A stretch of 64,000 nt of DNA from Antarctobacter albus (lineage in GTDB: Bacteria > Pseudomonadota > Alphaproteobacteria > Rhodobacterales > Rhodobacteraceae), in assembly GCF_900101505.1 (NCBI RefSeq), contig NZ_FMZI01000005.1:1-64000 (forward strand), written 5' to 3'. Positions 9,073 to 18,129 of this stretch are shown piece by piece; positions within the stretch are counted from its first letter, which is position 1; the number at the start of each line of letters is the position of its first letter. A program made the position numbers and the translations under genes. Under the pieces are notes generated by a model, which did not search any database, was not told the DNA's origin, and worked only from the letters and a program-made list of their open reading frames with translations.

Positions 9073-10446
9073 ATGGATTCGACAGGACACCGCCTTTGCC
9101 TTGCCGCTGTCAGCGCGCTGGCGCTGGCCGCAACGGCCCTGCCCGCCACTGCCGGCGTGGAAGAGGCCTGTCACCGGCTTGCGGGCAGCAACCTGGACAG
9201 CGGCCTGCCCGCGGCCTTTCCGGGCGTCCCCTTCGAGGAGCTGGACGCGGCACGCGCCATCCCCGCCTGTCGCGCCGCCCTCGCCGCCGAACCGGGCAAC
9301 CCGCGCCTCATCTACCAGCTGGCCCGCGCGCTGGACGCCTCGGACGACCAGTTTGCAGAGGCCGCCCGCCTCTACGACCGCGCCGCCCAGTCGGGGTTTC
9401 CTTTGGCGATCAACAATCTCGCCGCGCTCTATGCCGATGGCCGGGGTGTCGAAAAGGACATGCAGCGCGCCATAGACCTGTTCCGTGACGCGGCAGAGGC
9501 CGGGCTGCCGATGGCCATGACGAATCTCGCCTTCCTGCATTGGGACGGCGAGGGCCTGCCGCAGGACGACGCACGGGCCGTCGCGCTCTTTCGCCAGGCC
9601 GCCGAGGCCGGGGACGGCCAGGCTATGTTCTGGCTGGGCCGCGCGCGTGAAAATGGCCGTGGCGCCGCCCGCGACCTGGACAAGGCGCTGGAATGGTACC
9701 GGGCCGCCCTGCGCGCCGGTGACACGGTAGCGGGACTGGATGCTGCGCGTCTGCTGCTGCGGGACGGGGACGGGCACAGCCCCGACCACGAGGCCGCCGC
9801 CGTCGAATACCGCCTGGCCGCCGCCGGGGGCGATCCCCGCGCTGCAGGCTGGCTGGCCGGGGACATCCGCGCGGGACGTGTCGCCCCTGCCGATCCGGAC
9901 GAGCTGCTGCGTCTCTTGACCCTGGCCGCCAGCACCGGCGATGCGCAGGCCCTGCTGGACCTCTGGCAAGCCCTTCATGACGCCGAAAACCACGCACAGG
10001 CGTTGACTGTTGCCTATCGGGCCTATGATCGCGCCGCAGAGGCCGCGCCGTCAGAGGACAGCGGCTGGCCCGTGCACCGACTGATGGCCGCCCGCGCCGT
10101 GCAACAGTCGCTGACCGCCTCGGGCCAGGCGCCCCGGTCGGAGGATGAGTTGCGCATGTTCCAGACCGATTACCCCGTCGCCACGATCCGCAGGTTCACG
10201 CTCGGCTTTGACTGTTCGGGCGAGACGGCCCAGTACGGAATCTACGTCTGGGACTGGTCGCGCGGCCACGGCATGGCCGATGCGCAATTCGACTGGATCG
10301 AACAGACCCGCGGCTGCACCGTGCCGCCGGAGGTGCGCCGCTCCTTTGCCGAGGTCTGGGACATGGCCCAGGCCGCCGGGGCCAGCTACACCGACCTGAC
10401 CGGGCAGGAAATCGGCGACGACGGCCTGCGCTACATCCAGAAGTAG
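9073..10446 (+). CDS. secreted Sel1-repeat (tetratricopeptide-like) protein
   Basis: 457 aa; ATG at 9073 gives a signal peptide (hydrophobic LAAVSALALAATALPATA). Several Sel1-like repeats run from about residue 75 to 300, e.g. 'A...Y..AA..G...A..NLA.LY..G.GV..D...A' seen as AINNLAALYADGRGVEKD and AMTNLAFLHWDGEGLPQDD. The C-terminal 120 residues look different and contain a conserved-looking YGIYVWDWSRGHG segment. Sel1 proteins are scaffolds for protein contacts in the periplasm; partner unknown. Confidence 0.85.
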   Translation: MDSTGHRLCLAAVSALALAATALPATAGVEEACHRLAGSNLDSGLPAAFPGVPFEELDAARAIPACRAALAAEPGNPRLIYQLARALDASDDQFAEAARLYDRAAQSGFPLAINNLAALYADGRGVEKDMQRAIDLFRDAAEAGLPMAMTNLAFLHWDGEGLPQDDARAVALFRQAAEAGDGQAMFWLGRARENGRGAARDLDKALEWYRAALRAGDTVAGLDAARLLLRDGDGHSPDHEAAAVEYRLAAAGGDPRAAGWLAGDIRAGRVAPADPDELLRLLTLAASTGDAQALLDLWQALHDAENHAQALTVAYRAYDRAAEAAPSEDSGWPVHRLMAARAVQQSLTASGQAPRSEDELRMFQTDYPVATIRRFTLGFDCSGETAQYGIYVWDWSRGHGMADAQFDWIEQTRGCTVPPEVRRSFAEVWDMAQAAGASYTDLTGQEIGDDGLRYIQK

Positions 10447-10456
10447 GGGCGCCGCC

Positions 10457-12103
10457 TCAACTGTGCTCTTCCTCGGCCGTGGCCGCCAAGGCCCGGTTGT
10501 AGGCCTTCAGCGCGTCGACGTGGAACAGCGCCCCCTGGAGAACCGGCTCGCCCGCGTCCATCGTCACCACCGGCAGGAAGGGTTCCCCGGTGCGGTCCAG
10601 CATCGGCAAGGCCGTCTTCAGCGTTGCCCCCGCCTGGACGTATAGCCCGTCCTCGATCATCTGCGCGCAGGTTGCCTCGTCCGCCGCACCCTCATCCGTG
10701 GGTTTGCGCATCACGCCCTGCACCCGGAACATCGCCAGCAGGTAGGCCTGCGGCCCCGCCGCCAGCTGCACGTTGCGCCGTTCCAGCTGTGTCAGGAAGA
10801 AGGACCGGTCCACCAGCCGTGACGCCACTGCCGTCGACATCGAGACCGAGACCATGACCGCCAGCCCCGTCTGCCAGTCCCCGGTCAGCTCAAAGACGAT
10901 CAGCGTGGTCGAGATCGGCGCCCCCAGGACGGCGGCCGCCACCGCCCCCATCCCTGCCAGCGCATAAAGCGTGAAGGCCGAGGACACCTCGGGGAAAATG
11001 CCGGTCGCAATATGGCCGAAGGTCAGCCCGGTCAGTGCCCCCACCATCAGCGAGGGCGAAAAGATCCCCCCGCCCATGCGCCCCGCCATCGTGATCGAGA
11101 CCGCGGCCACCTTGACCACCGCAAAGACCAGTGCCTCGTGCATCAAAAGACCGCCGGTCAGGGCGCGGCTCGTCGTCTCGTACCCGACCCCGATGATATG
11201 CGGGAAAAAGATCGCGATCCCGCCCAGCAACAACCCCGCCACTGCCGGGCGCAGCCAATAGGGAAGACCCAGCTTCTTCTGCAGTTGCGTTTCCATGTCA
11301 TCGGCAAAGAACACCGACTGCATCATGATGACCGCCACCAGACCGCAGACGAGGCCTAGGATGAAGAAGGCCGGAAGCTCGAGGTAGAATTCCACCGTGG
11401 TCGTGCCCGGCAGCACGAATTCGGTCACGTCGCCATAAACCAGCCGGTTGATCACCGTGCCTGCCGCGCTGGCCACCACGATGGGAGCGAACGCGTGCAA
11501 GGCGAAATGACGCAGGATGACCTCCAGCGCGAAAAGCGCCCCGGCAATGGGCGCGTTGAAACTGGCCGAAACCGCCGCCGCCACGGCGCAGCCCAGGAGG
11601 TCGCGTCCGGTGATCCCGTCCACCTTCAGCGTGTTGGCGACCCAGCTGGAGCACATCGCCGCGATATGCACGACCGGCCCTTCCCGGCCCGTGCTGCCCC
11701 CGGTCGACAGGGTGATCCAGGAACACAGTGCCGAAGCGATGCCGGCCTTTTTCTCGACCCGCCCGTCGTTCAGCGCCGCGCCCTCGATCACGTCGGCCAC
11801 GGCGCGCACCCGCCCGTCCGGCGTGGCAACATGCAGGATGATCCCCACCACGATGCCCCCGAAGACCGGGATCAGCAGCACCCAGACCCAGGGCAGGCCT
11901 TCGGCAAAGGAATGCAGAGTCTGCGTGTCCGGTGTGCCATAGACCAGCGTCTGCAGGCTCTCGATCGCGAAGCGAAAGGCGATCGCCGCCAGGCCAGAGG
12001 CCACGCCCAGCCCCAAGGCGATGAACCAGAACTGGATCTGGCCCGGCCCGCGATGGCGCAACATGTCCCAGCCTCGGCCAAAGCCGGAGCGGATCCTGTG
12101 CAT
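10457..12103 (-). CDS. ClC-family chloride channel/transporter with CBS region
   Basis: 548 aa from the ATG at 12103; a TTG at 12142 preceded by GGGAAAG is an alternative. About ten membrane segments carry ClC signatures: the selectivity and gating motif GSTGREGP (Glu present, as in H+-coupled exchangers), GGGIFSPSLMVGA and the I-S-TTLIVFELTGD helix. The last 100 residues form a CBS-like cytoplasmic region (VQGVMRKP ... PVLQGALF). It moves Cl- across the inner membrane. Head-to-head with the FAD-linked oxidase gene. Confidence 0.9.
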   Translation of the reverse strand: MHRIRSGFGRGWDMLRHRGPGQIQFWFIALGLGVASGLAAIAFRFAIESLQTLVYGTPDTQTLHSFAEGLPWVWVLLIPVFGGIVVGIILHVATPDGRVRAVADVIEGAALNDGRVEKKAGIASALCSWITLSTGGSTGREGPVVHIAAMCSSWVANTLKVDGITGRDLLGCAVAAAVSASFNAPIAGALFALEVILRHFALHAFAPIVVASAAGTVINRLVYGDVTEFVLPGTTTVEFYLELPAFFILGLVCGLVAVIMMQSVFFADDMETQLQKKLGLPYWLRPAVAGLLLGGIAIFFPHIIGVGYETTSRALTGGLLMHEALVFAVVKVAAVSITMAGRMGGGIFSPSLMVGALTGLTFGHIATGIFPEVSSAFTLYALAGMGAVAAAVLGAPISTTLIVFELTGDWQTGLAVMVSVSMSTAVASRLVDRSFFLTQLERRNVQLAAGPQAYLLAMFRVQGVMRKPTDEGAADEATCAQMIEDGLYVQAGATLKTALPMLDRTGEPFLPVVTMDAGEPVLQGALFHVDALKAYNRALAATAEEEHS

Positions 12104-12207
12104 TTGCTGTTGCAGCAGGCTCGGCAATCCGGCCTCCCTCAATCCGGTGACTTTCCCGCGCCGCAGGCACTGGTTAAGGTGACCCGAGCAGTTTTCCGGA
12201 GTCCCCC

Positions 12208-13581
12208 ATGCCCATCGCCCAGGCGATCGATGATCTGACAACCCTCCTAGGCGAACGCGTGAGCCTGTCCAAGCCCGATCTCGAAGCGCATGGCGCCTCG
12301 GAATCCTATTTCCCCAACACGCCGCCCCAGGCCGTCACCTATCCGCGCACCAGCGAAGAGGTGCGCCGCATCGTCGAGATCTGCGCCCGCGAAAGCGTGC
12401 CCGTGATCGGCTGGGGCGCGGGCACTTCTCTCGAAGGCCACGGGCAGGCCCTGCAAGGCGGTGTCAGCGTCGATTTCCGCCTGATGAACAAGGTCCTGGA
12501 AATCCGCCCCGCCGACATGGACGTGACCGTGCAGCCCGGCGTCACGCGTGAGGCCCTGAACGAGGAACTGCGCGCCACGGGCCTCTTCTTTCCGGTCGAT
12601 CCCGGCGCCAATGCCTCGCTCGGCGGCATGACGATGACGCGGGCCTCCGGCACCACCACCGTGCGCTATGGCTCCATGCGCGACAACGTGCTGGGGATGG
12701 AGGTGGTTCTGGCCGATGGCCGCATGATCCGCACCGGCACCCGCGCGCGCAAATCCGCCGCCGGCTATGACCTCACCGCGCTCATGGTGGGGTCCGAGGG
12801 TACGCTGGGTCTTGCCACCGAACTGACCCTGCGGCTGCACGGCGTGCCAGAGGCGATCAGCGCCGGCATCTGTGCCTTTCCCGACATGGGGGCCGCCACA
12901 GCCTGCGTCATGGAGACGATCCAGATGGGCATCCCGATGGCCCGGATCGAATTTGCCTGCGACCAGACCGCGCGCGCCTTCAACGCCTATGCCGGGACCG
13001 ACATGGCGGAGGCACCGCATCTCATGGTCGAATTCCACGGCAGCCCCGAAAGCACCGCACAGGACGCCGAACGCTTTGCCGAGATCGTGGCCGATCACGG
13101 CGGCAGTGCCTTCCGCTGGTCGGGCCGCGAAGAGGAACGCCGCGCGCTCTGGGCCATGCGCCACAACGGCTATTACGCCATCCTCGCCTCGCGTCCCGGC
13201 GCGCGCGGCGTCGTCACCGACATCTGCGTGCCGATCTCGCGCCTGGCCGAGGCCGTCGAAGCCACCCAGGCCGACATCGCCACCAGCGGCATTCCCGGTC
13301 CGATCCTGGGCCATGTCGGGGACGGCAACTTTCACGCCATCCTGCTGGTCGACCCCGACCAGCCCGCCGAACTGCAAACCGCCAAGGACCTTGCCGCACG
13401 CATGGCGAAACGCGCCCTGCAACTGGGCGGCACCTGCACCGGGGAACATGGCGTGGGCTATGGCAAGCTGCCCTTCATGGCTGCGGAACACGGCCAGGGC
13501 TGGCAGGTCATGGGCGCGATCAAGCGCGCGCTCGATCCTCAGAACATCATGAACCCCGGCAAGCTGGTGCCGGGAAACTGA
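12208..13581 (+). CDS. FAD-linked oxidase, D-lactate/glycolate dehydrogenase type
   Basis: 457 aa, start after GGAG. It has an N-terminal FAD-binding_4 (PCMH) domain with GWGAGTSLEGHGQALQGG, DPGANASLGGM and a C-terminal FAD-oxidase cap ending with the conserved GHVGDGNFHAILL (metal-binding His) and TCTGEHGVGYGK. This is the D-lactate dehydrogenase (cytochrome) / GlcD-like family, which oxidises D-2-hydroxyacids. The exact substrate cannot be settled; no glcE or glcF follows, which favours a Dld-type enzyme. Confidence 0.85.
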   Translation: MPIAQAIDDLTTLLGERVSLSKPDLEAHGASESYFPNTPPQAVTYPRTSEEVRRIVEICARESVPVIGWGAGTSLEGHGQALQGGVSVDFRLMNKVLEIRPADMDVTVQPGVTREALNEELRATGLFFPVDPGANASLGGMTMTRASGTTTVRYGSMRDNVLGMEVVLADGRMIRTGTRARKSAAGYDLTALMVGSEGTLGLATELTLRLHGVPEAISAGICAFPDMGAATACVMETIQMGIPMARIEFACDQTARAFNAYAGTDMAEAPHLMVEFHGSPESTAQDAERFAEIVADHGGSAFRWSGREEERRALWAMRHNGYYAILASRPGARGVVTDICVPISRLAEAVEATQADIATSGIPGPILGHVGDGNFHAILLVDPDQPAELQTAKDLAARMAKRALQLGGTCTGEHGVGYGKLPFMAAEHGQGWQVMGAIKRALDPQNIMNPGKLVPGN

Positions 13582-13769
13582 CGGCAGAGACCAGAAAAAC
13601 GGGCCGTGGCCGGAGGGTGGGCCGCTGACGGGCGCAGGCCCGGCAGCCGGGGCGCCCGAAGGACCGGCCACACAGGGCATCACTCCCCCGTGACAGCCCC
13701 CGCGGCGGCCTTGCCCCGGGGCGCCAAACCGGCTTTCCCTGCGGCAGCAACCGCCAAGAGACCGCCCCC

Positions 13770-14243
13770 ATGCCCCCGACCATCCGCTTTGTCCGCCTGC
13801 CCCAGATCGACCCCGGCCTGATCCAGGCCCATATGTCCGACCCGCGCGTCGCGGAACACATGCCGTTGCTCACCGGCGCATGGGATGCCGATACGGTGGC
13901 GCAATTCGTCGCCACCAAGGAAGCCTGCTGGCAGCGCGACGGCCTTGGCCACTGGGCCATCCTTGCCGATGGGGACTATGTCGGCTGGGGCGGCTTCCAG
14001 AAGGAAGGCGAGGACTGGGATTTCGGCCTCGTGCTGCACCCGGACCGGTTCGGCCTCGGTCTCCGGATCGCACGGCAGGCGCTGGAAATCGCGCGGGATG
14101 ACCCGCGCATTCCCTATGTGACCTTCCTCTTGCCGCCTTCGCGCAAGAACCTCGGCGCCCTGCGGCGCATGGGCGCCGACTACATCGGTGACACGAGCTA
14201 TGGTCCGGAAACCTTCCGCAAGTACCGGCTCGACACCGCCTGA
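13770..14243 (+). CDS. GNAT-family N-acetyltransferase
   Basis: 157 aa. Fits the acetyl-CoA-dependent GNAT fold: WAILADGDYVGWGGFQKEGEDWDFGLVLHPDRFGLGL resembles strand 4 followed by a shortened pyrophosphate-binding loop, then a helix and a terminal NLGALRRMGADYIGD segment. The loop is less canonical than R-x-x-G-x-G/A (it reads RFGLGLRI). Closest in style to RimJ/RimL-like acetyltransferases. Substrate unknown. Converges with the tetR gene, 3 bp apart. Confidence 0.75.
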   Translation: MPPTIRFVRLPQIDPGLIQAHMSDPRVAEHMPLLTGAWDADTVAQFVATKEACWQRDGLGHWAILADGDYVGWGGFQKEGEDWDFGLVLHPDRFGLGLRIARQALEIARDDPRIPYVTFLLPPSRKNLGALRRMGADYIGDTSYGPETFRKYRLDTA

Positions 14244-14246
14244 GCC

Positions 14247-14828
14247 TCAGATCAGCACCCCGTCCGCCGCCCGCCGCACCCGCGCCGCGCGGGCATCGGC
14301 ATCGGGCATCCGCATCGCCCCGGTGACAAGCCGCACCTGCCAGTCCCCGACCAGCAGATCGACCCAAAGCGCCGCCGTCTCCTCGGGCGGCCCGCCCACC
14401 TCGCCGGCGGCGCAAAGCCGCTCGAAAACCGCCAGCAGGCGGGGAAAGACCGTCCCACGGCCGGCCTCTGCCAGCACCACGCCCAGCGTATCGCTGGCAT
14501 CCGCCGCCGCCGCGCGGTTCAGCGCCACGGCGCGTTCGCTCAACAGCATGTCCAGCAACGCCGCCCCCAGCGCCTCCAGCGCCGCGCGCCCCGCGCCCCC
14601 GTCCGGCAGCGCCTCCAGCCGCCTTGTCACCTGCTCGGCATTGCGCAGGATCAGCGCACGGAACAGCCCGGTCTTGTCACCGTACCAGCGGTACAGCGTT
14701 TCGTTCGACGCCTTGGCGCGCTTCGCGACCGCCAGCATCGACAACCCGGCAAAGCCCTTTTCCGCAAGGACCGCATAGGCCGCCTCGGCGATCTGCGCCT
14801 CTCGTTCCGCCTTGTTCTCTGGTCGCAT
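14247..14828 (-). CDS. TetR-family transcriptional regulator
   Basis: 193 aa from the ATG at 14828, chosen over an upstream start because GGGAGAG sits at the right distance. Residues 5-55 form the TetR helix-turn-helix (AEAAYAVLAEKGFAGLSMLAVAKRA, then KASNETLYRWYGDKTGLF). The C-terminal ligand domain is unspecific. It is divergent from a small two-gene operon and two palindromes lie in the shared promoter region, so it very likely represses itself and that operon. Confidence 0.9.
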   Translation of the reverse strand: MRPENKAEREAQIAEAAYAVLAEKGFAGLSMLAVAKRAKASNETLYRWYGDKTGLFRALILRNAEQVTRRLEALPDGGAGRAALEALGAALLDMLLSERAVALNRAAAADASDTLGVVLAEAGRGTVFPRLLAVFERLCAAGEVGGPPEETAALWVDLLVGDWQVRLVTGAMRMPDADARAARVRRAADGVLI

Positions 14829-14848
14829 GGCATCTCTCCCTTGACGCA

Positions 14849-14870
14849 ATCCGTACCCGTGTGTACGGAT
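14849..14870. promoter_or_regulatory. palindromic operator O1 (probable TetR site)
   Basis: ATCCGTAC-N6-GTACGGAT, a perfect 8-bp inverted repeat, 20 bp upstream of the tetR start codon. Shares the GCGTAC/CCGTAC-N6-GTACG(C/G) core with the second palindrome, 29 bp away centre to centre, close to three helical turns. Confidence 0.75.
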
Positions 14871-14871
14871 A

Positions 14872-14877
14872 TTGACA
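14872..14877. promoter_or_regulatory. TTGACA, possible shared -35 of divergent promoters
   Basis: TTGACA on the plus strand reads TTGTCA on the minus strand, between the two operators. It could serve as a -35 element in either direction, so repressor bound at both palindromes would cover both promoters. No strong -10 is obvious, so this is tentative. Confidence 0.4.
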
Positions 14878-14879
14878 AG

Positions 14880-14897
14880 GCGTACACATTAGTACGC
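14880..14897. promoter_or_regulatory. palindromic operator O2 (probable TetR site)
   Basis: GCGTAC-N6-GTACGC, a perfect 6-bp inverted repeat, 22 bp upstream of the ATG of the 52-aa gene. Same spacing and core as O1. Confidence 0.75.
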
Positions 14898-14918
14898 TTT
14901 TAATCCTGGAGACCGCCA

Positions 14919-15077
14919 ATGACCCATCCCTATTTCGACTATTGCGACGATCACGATCGCCGCAAACTGGACTTGCAGACCCGGCAACAGCCCCGGCGCG
15001 TCTCGATCCTCTCTGCAATCGCGTTTCACCTGCGCCAGACCATTGCCCGCATCGCGGCGCGCAGACTGCCGGTGTGA
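14919..15077 (+). CDS. 52-aa basic protein under TetR control
   Basis: A short open frame with ATG at 14919 preceded by GGAG, coding 52 residues. The N-terminal 12 are acidic and aromatic (HPYFDYCDDHD); the rest is basic and helical with an amphipathic segment (ISAIAFHLRQTIARIAARR-like). It is the first gene after the operators and its stop at 15077 nearly abuts the next start at 15082, so the two are probably translated together. No family recognised. Confidence 0.6.
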   Translation: MTHPYFDYCDDHDRRKLDLQTRQQPRRVSILSAIAFHLRQTIARIAARRLPV

Positions 15078-15081
15078 TGTG

Positions 15082-15450
15082 ATGCCCGATCAATCCGCTC
15101 GCCGCGCCGCCCTGGCCACGCTCTTTATCCTGCAAGCCGTCATGCTGGGTGCGCTCTACGCCGGGGTGCCGCCGCACCCGCCACAGGCGATCCCCCTCTT
15201 CGCGATGGCGCCATTCCTGGGCGCGGCCCTGGGACTATGCGCGGCCGCCTACCTGCTGGCCGACCAGTCCCGCACGGGAGGCGTGCTGGCGGCTCTGGCC
15301 GCGCTCGCGGCGCTGGTCTCCTTTGGGCCGCAAAAATACGTCGACCCGGCATTTCCGATGATCTGGCCCGCCGTGGTCACGGCGCAGGCCGCCTGCGCCG
15401 TGCTGCTGACCGGGATCCTGCGGCGCGCCCGGCCCCTGCCCGTGAGCTGA
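15082..15450 (+). CDS. four-helix integral membrane protein
   Basis: 122 aa; four hydrophobic segments (about residues 9-28, 36-60, 67-83 and 94-115) separated by short loops, with Arg-rich ends (QSARRAA at the start, RRARPLP at the end). The start at 15082 is 4 bp past the upstream stop. Being controlled by an adjacent TetR repressor, it may be a small exporter or stress-induced membrane protein, but nothing in it names a substrate. Confidence 0.75.
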   Translation: MPDQSARRAALATLFILQAVMLGALYAGVPPHPPQAIPLFAMAPFLGAALGLCAAAYLLADQSRTGGVLAALAALAALVSFGPQKYVDPAFPMIWPAVVTAQAACAVLLTGILRRARPLPVS

Positions 15451-15453
15451 GGC

Positions 15454-17106
15454 CTAGGCCTTCAGCAGGGCTCGCGCCGCCGCGCGGGCCTCTTTCGTGA
15501 CGGTGTCACCCGACAGCATCCGCGCGATCTCGTCCTCGCGCTCGTCCTCGGCCAGCGGCACGACCTCGGACAGGGTCACCTCCCCGTCCACCCGCTTGGC
15601 CACGCGCCAGTGATGCCTGCCAAGCGCCGCAACCTGCGGCGAATGGGTAACGACCAGAACCTGACCGCCTTCCGACAGCGCCTTGAGCCGCCGCCCCACC
15701 GCATCCGCCGTGGCGCCGCCGACGCCCCGGTCGATCTCGTCAAAGATCATCGTGGCCCCGCGCCCCTGCGCCTCGGTCAGGCAGACCTTCAGCGCCAGCA
15801 GGAACCGCGACAGTTCGCCGCCAGAGGCGATCTTGTTCAGCGGCCCCGCCGGGGCGCCCGGGTTGGTCGCCACGGTAAAGGCCACCATGTCGCGCCCCTC
15901 CGGCCCGGCGGCCGCCTCGGTCACGGCGGTCTGGAACACCGCGCGCTCCATCTTGAGCGGCGCCAGTTCCCCCGCAACTGCCTTGTCGAGTGCCCCGGCC
16001 GCCGTCCGGCGCATCTCGGTCAGTGCCGAGGCCACCGCGTCATATTCCGCCTCGGCCTTGTCCACCGCCTTGCGCAGGTCGCCGATGCGCGCCTCACCCG
16101 CGTCCAGCGCGGCCAGCTTTTCCGACAGGTCCGCAGCCAGCCCGGGCAGGTCGTCCGGCATCACCTGGTGCTTGCGCGCAAGGCCCCGGATCGCGAACAG
16201 GCGTTCCTCGGCTTCTTCCAGCTCCAGTGGATTGAACTCCAGTGCTTCAAGGCAATCGGCCACGCCGGTCGCGGCCTCGTCCAGTTCCGCCATCGCGCGG
16301 GCCAGCGCCGCGATCGGTGCCTCGAGGCGGCCCTCAGCCTTGTCCGCGGCCCCTTCGAGCCAGCGCAACGCATTGGCCATCGCCCCCTCTGCCCCGTCAT
16401 ATCCCAGCGCGCTGGAGGCCTGGGCGATGTCGTCGCGGATCTTCTCGGCCGATTGCATCATCCGGCGGCGGGCATCCAGCTCGGTTTCCTCGCCCGGCTG
16501 CGGGTCCAGCTTGTCCAGTTCATCGACCGCGTGGCGCAGGAATTCCTCTTCGGCCTGCACGGCCTCCAGCGCCGCCTGCGCCGTCTCCAGTTCCTTGCGG
16601 GCCGTGCCCACGGCGCGCCAGCGGCGGCGCACCTCGGCCTGCGCCTCACCCGCACCCGCGTAAAGATCCAGGATCGAACGGTGCCCCCTGGGGTCCAGCA
16701 ACCCCCGGTCGTCGTGCTGGCCATGCAGTTCGACCAGCGTCTCGGACAGGCGCCGCAGCACCTCGCCCGACACCCGCCGGTCGTTGACCCAGCCGGTCTT
16801 GCGGCCGTCCCTGGTGTTCACCCGCCGCAGGATCAGCTCATCCGAGGCCGGCAGACCAGCCTCTTCGAGAACCGCCCAGGCCGCATGGCCCTCCGGCAAC
16901 TCGAACTCGGCCACGACCTCGCCCTGCTCGGCACCGGTTCGCACCAACTCTGCCCGTCCGCGCCAGCCCAGCACGAACCCCAGCGAATCCAGCAGGATGG
17001 ATTTCCCGGCACCGGTTTCCCCGGTCAACACGTTGAGACCCGGCTGGAACTCGAGCTCCAGCCGTTCGATGATCAACATGTCCCTGATTTCAAGCGCGCG
17101 CAGCAT
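15454..17106 (-). CDS. recN: DNA repair ATPase RecN
   Basis: 550 aa, standard length. An SMC-like protein for double-strand break repair: Walker A TGETGAGKSILLDS near residue 32, a long central coiled coil, the ABC signature SGGELSRFLLALK and Walker B MIFDEIDRGVGG near the C-terminus. It is the last gene of the minus-strand run lpxC-bamD-recN after ftsZ, an order common in Rhodobacterales. ATG start; 36 bp after bamD. Confidence 0.97.
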   Translation of the reverse strand: MLRALEIRDMLIIERLELEFQPGLNVLTGETGAGKSILLDSLGFVLGWRGRAELVRTGAEQGEVVAEFELPEGHAAWAVLEEAGLPASDELILRRVNTRDGRKTGWVNDRRVSGEVLRRLSETLVELHGQHDDRGLLDPRGHRSILDLYAGAGEAQAEVRRRWRAVGTARKELETAQAALEAVQAEEEFLRHAVDELDKLDPQPGEETELDARRRMMQSAEKIRDDIAQASSALGYDGAEGAMANALRWLEGAADKAEGRLEAPIAALARAMAELDEAATGVADCLEALEFNPLELEEAEERLFAIRGLARKHQVMPDDLPGLAADLSEKLAALDAGEARIGDLRKAVDKAEAEYDAVASALTEMRRTAAGALDKAVAGELAPLKMERAVFQTAVTEAAAGPEGRDMVAFTVATNPGAPAGPLNKIASGGELSRFLLALKVCLTEAQGRGATMIFDEIDRGVGGATADAVGRRLKALSEGGQVLVVTHSPQVAALGRHHWRVAKRVDGEVTLSEVVPLAEDEREDEIARMLSGDTVTKEARAAARALLKA

Positions 17107-17142
17107 GGTCAGCCATTGGTCCGGGCACGGGCCCGATGCTTC

Positions 17143-17997
17143 TTACAACCACTCGCCCTTGATCATCTGGCGATAGATGGCCGACAGCCAGTTGTCGCCA
17201 AGAGCCGTGGGCTTCAGCCCCTGCTTCTGCAACAGCTTGTAACCATCCTCGTACCACTCGGTCGACTGGTAGTTGTAGCCGAGGATCGCCCCGGCGGTCT
17301 GCGCCTCGTTCAACAGGCCCAGCGACAGGTAGCTTTCGATCAGACGGAACAGCGCTTCGGGCGTATGCGTCGTGGTCTGGAAATCCTCAACCACCACGCG
17401 GAACCGGCTGATCGCCGCGCCATAATGCTGACGTTTGAGGTAGTACCGGCCGACCTCCATTTCCTTCGCCGCGAGATGGTCGAAGGCAAGGTCGAATTTC
17501 AGGATCGAAGACCGCGCGTATTCGCTGTCGGGATAGCGTTCGATCACCGTCCGCAGCGCCTGCAAGGCCTGAAAGGTCAGCCCCTGGTCGCGGCCCACCA
17601 GTTCGATCTGGTCATAGTAGGACAGCGCCAGCAGGTACTGCGCATAGGCCGCATCGTCATCGGCGGGGTAAAAGTCGATGAACCGCTGCGCCGCAGAGCG
17701 CGCGTTCTCGTAATCCTTGTTCTCGTGGTAGGCATAGGCCTGCATGATCAGCGCGCGCTTGGCCCAGTCCGAATAGGGATACAGCCGCTCGACCTCGCCA
17801 AAGTAGAAGGCAGCGTCCTTCGCGTCTTTGCGCGACAGTTCGTATTCACCACGCTCGAAGATCTGCTTGGCGGTATAGGTCTCAAGCGGGACATTCCCCG
17901 GCCCGACCTCGCGCCGCCGCAGCGAATCGCACCCGGGCAGGGCCAGAGCCACCGCCAATGCCACGATCACCAGTTTTCGCGATCTGCCCCCAGACAT
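17143..17997 (-). CDS. bamD: outer-membrane assembly lipoprotein BamD
   Basis: 284 aa. The ATG at 17997 is used because it gives a lipoprotein signal with lipobox LALPGC (Cys 23). TPR-like repeats follow (AKQIFERGEYELSRKD, AYAYHENKDYENARSAAQRF, PDSEYARSSILKF), as in BamD/ComL, which with BamA inserts beta-barrel proteins in the outer membrane. The upstream AGAGGGTG is a reasonable ribosome site. Confidence 0.95.
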   Translation of the reverse strand: MSGGRSRKLVIVALAVALALPGCDSLRRREVGPGNVPLETYTAKQIFERGEYELSRKDAKDAAFYFGEVERLYPYSDWAKRALIMQAYAYHENKDYENARSAAQRFIDFYPADDDAAYAQYLLALSYYDQIELVGRDQGLTFQALQALRTVIERYPDSEYARSSILKFDLAFDHLAAKEMEVGRYYLKRQHYGAAISRFRVVVEDFQTTTHTPEALFRLIESYLSLGLLNEAQTAGAILGYNYQSTEWYEDGYKLLQKQGLKPTALGDNWLSAIYRQMIKGEWL

Positions 17998-18129
17998 GCC
18001 CGAACACCCTCTACCTCGTTCGACGTCCCCTTGACGGGCCGTCCATTGCGAGGGGTCTAGCACAGAAAATTCCGGTGCAAAATGTCTTACGGCCCGATTA
18101 ATGCGCGCCTTGCTGCCCATGCGTGCGGC

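Noticed and set aside
15610-18060. 816-codon open frame antisense to recN and bamD
   Set aside because: Same cause: RecN and BamD are complete on the other strand with catalytic and lipobox motifs.
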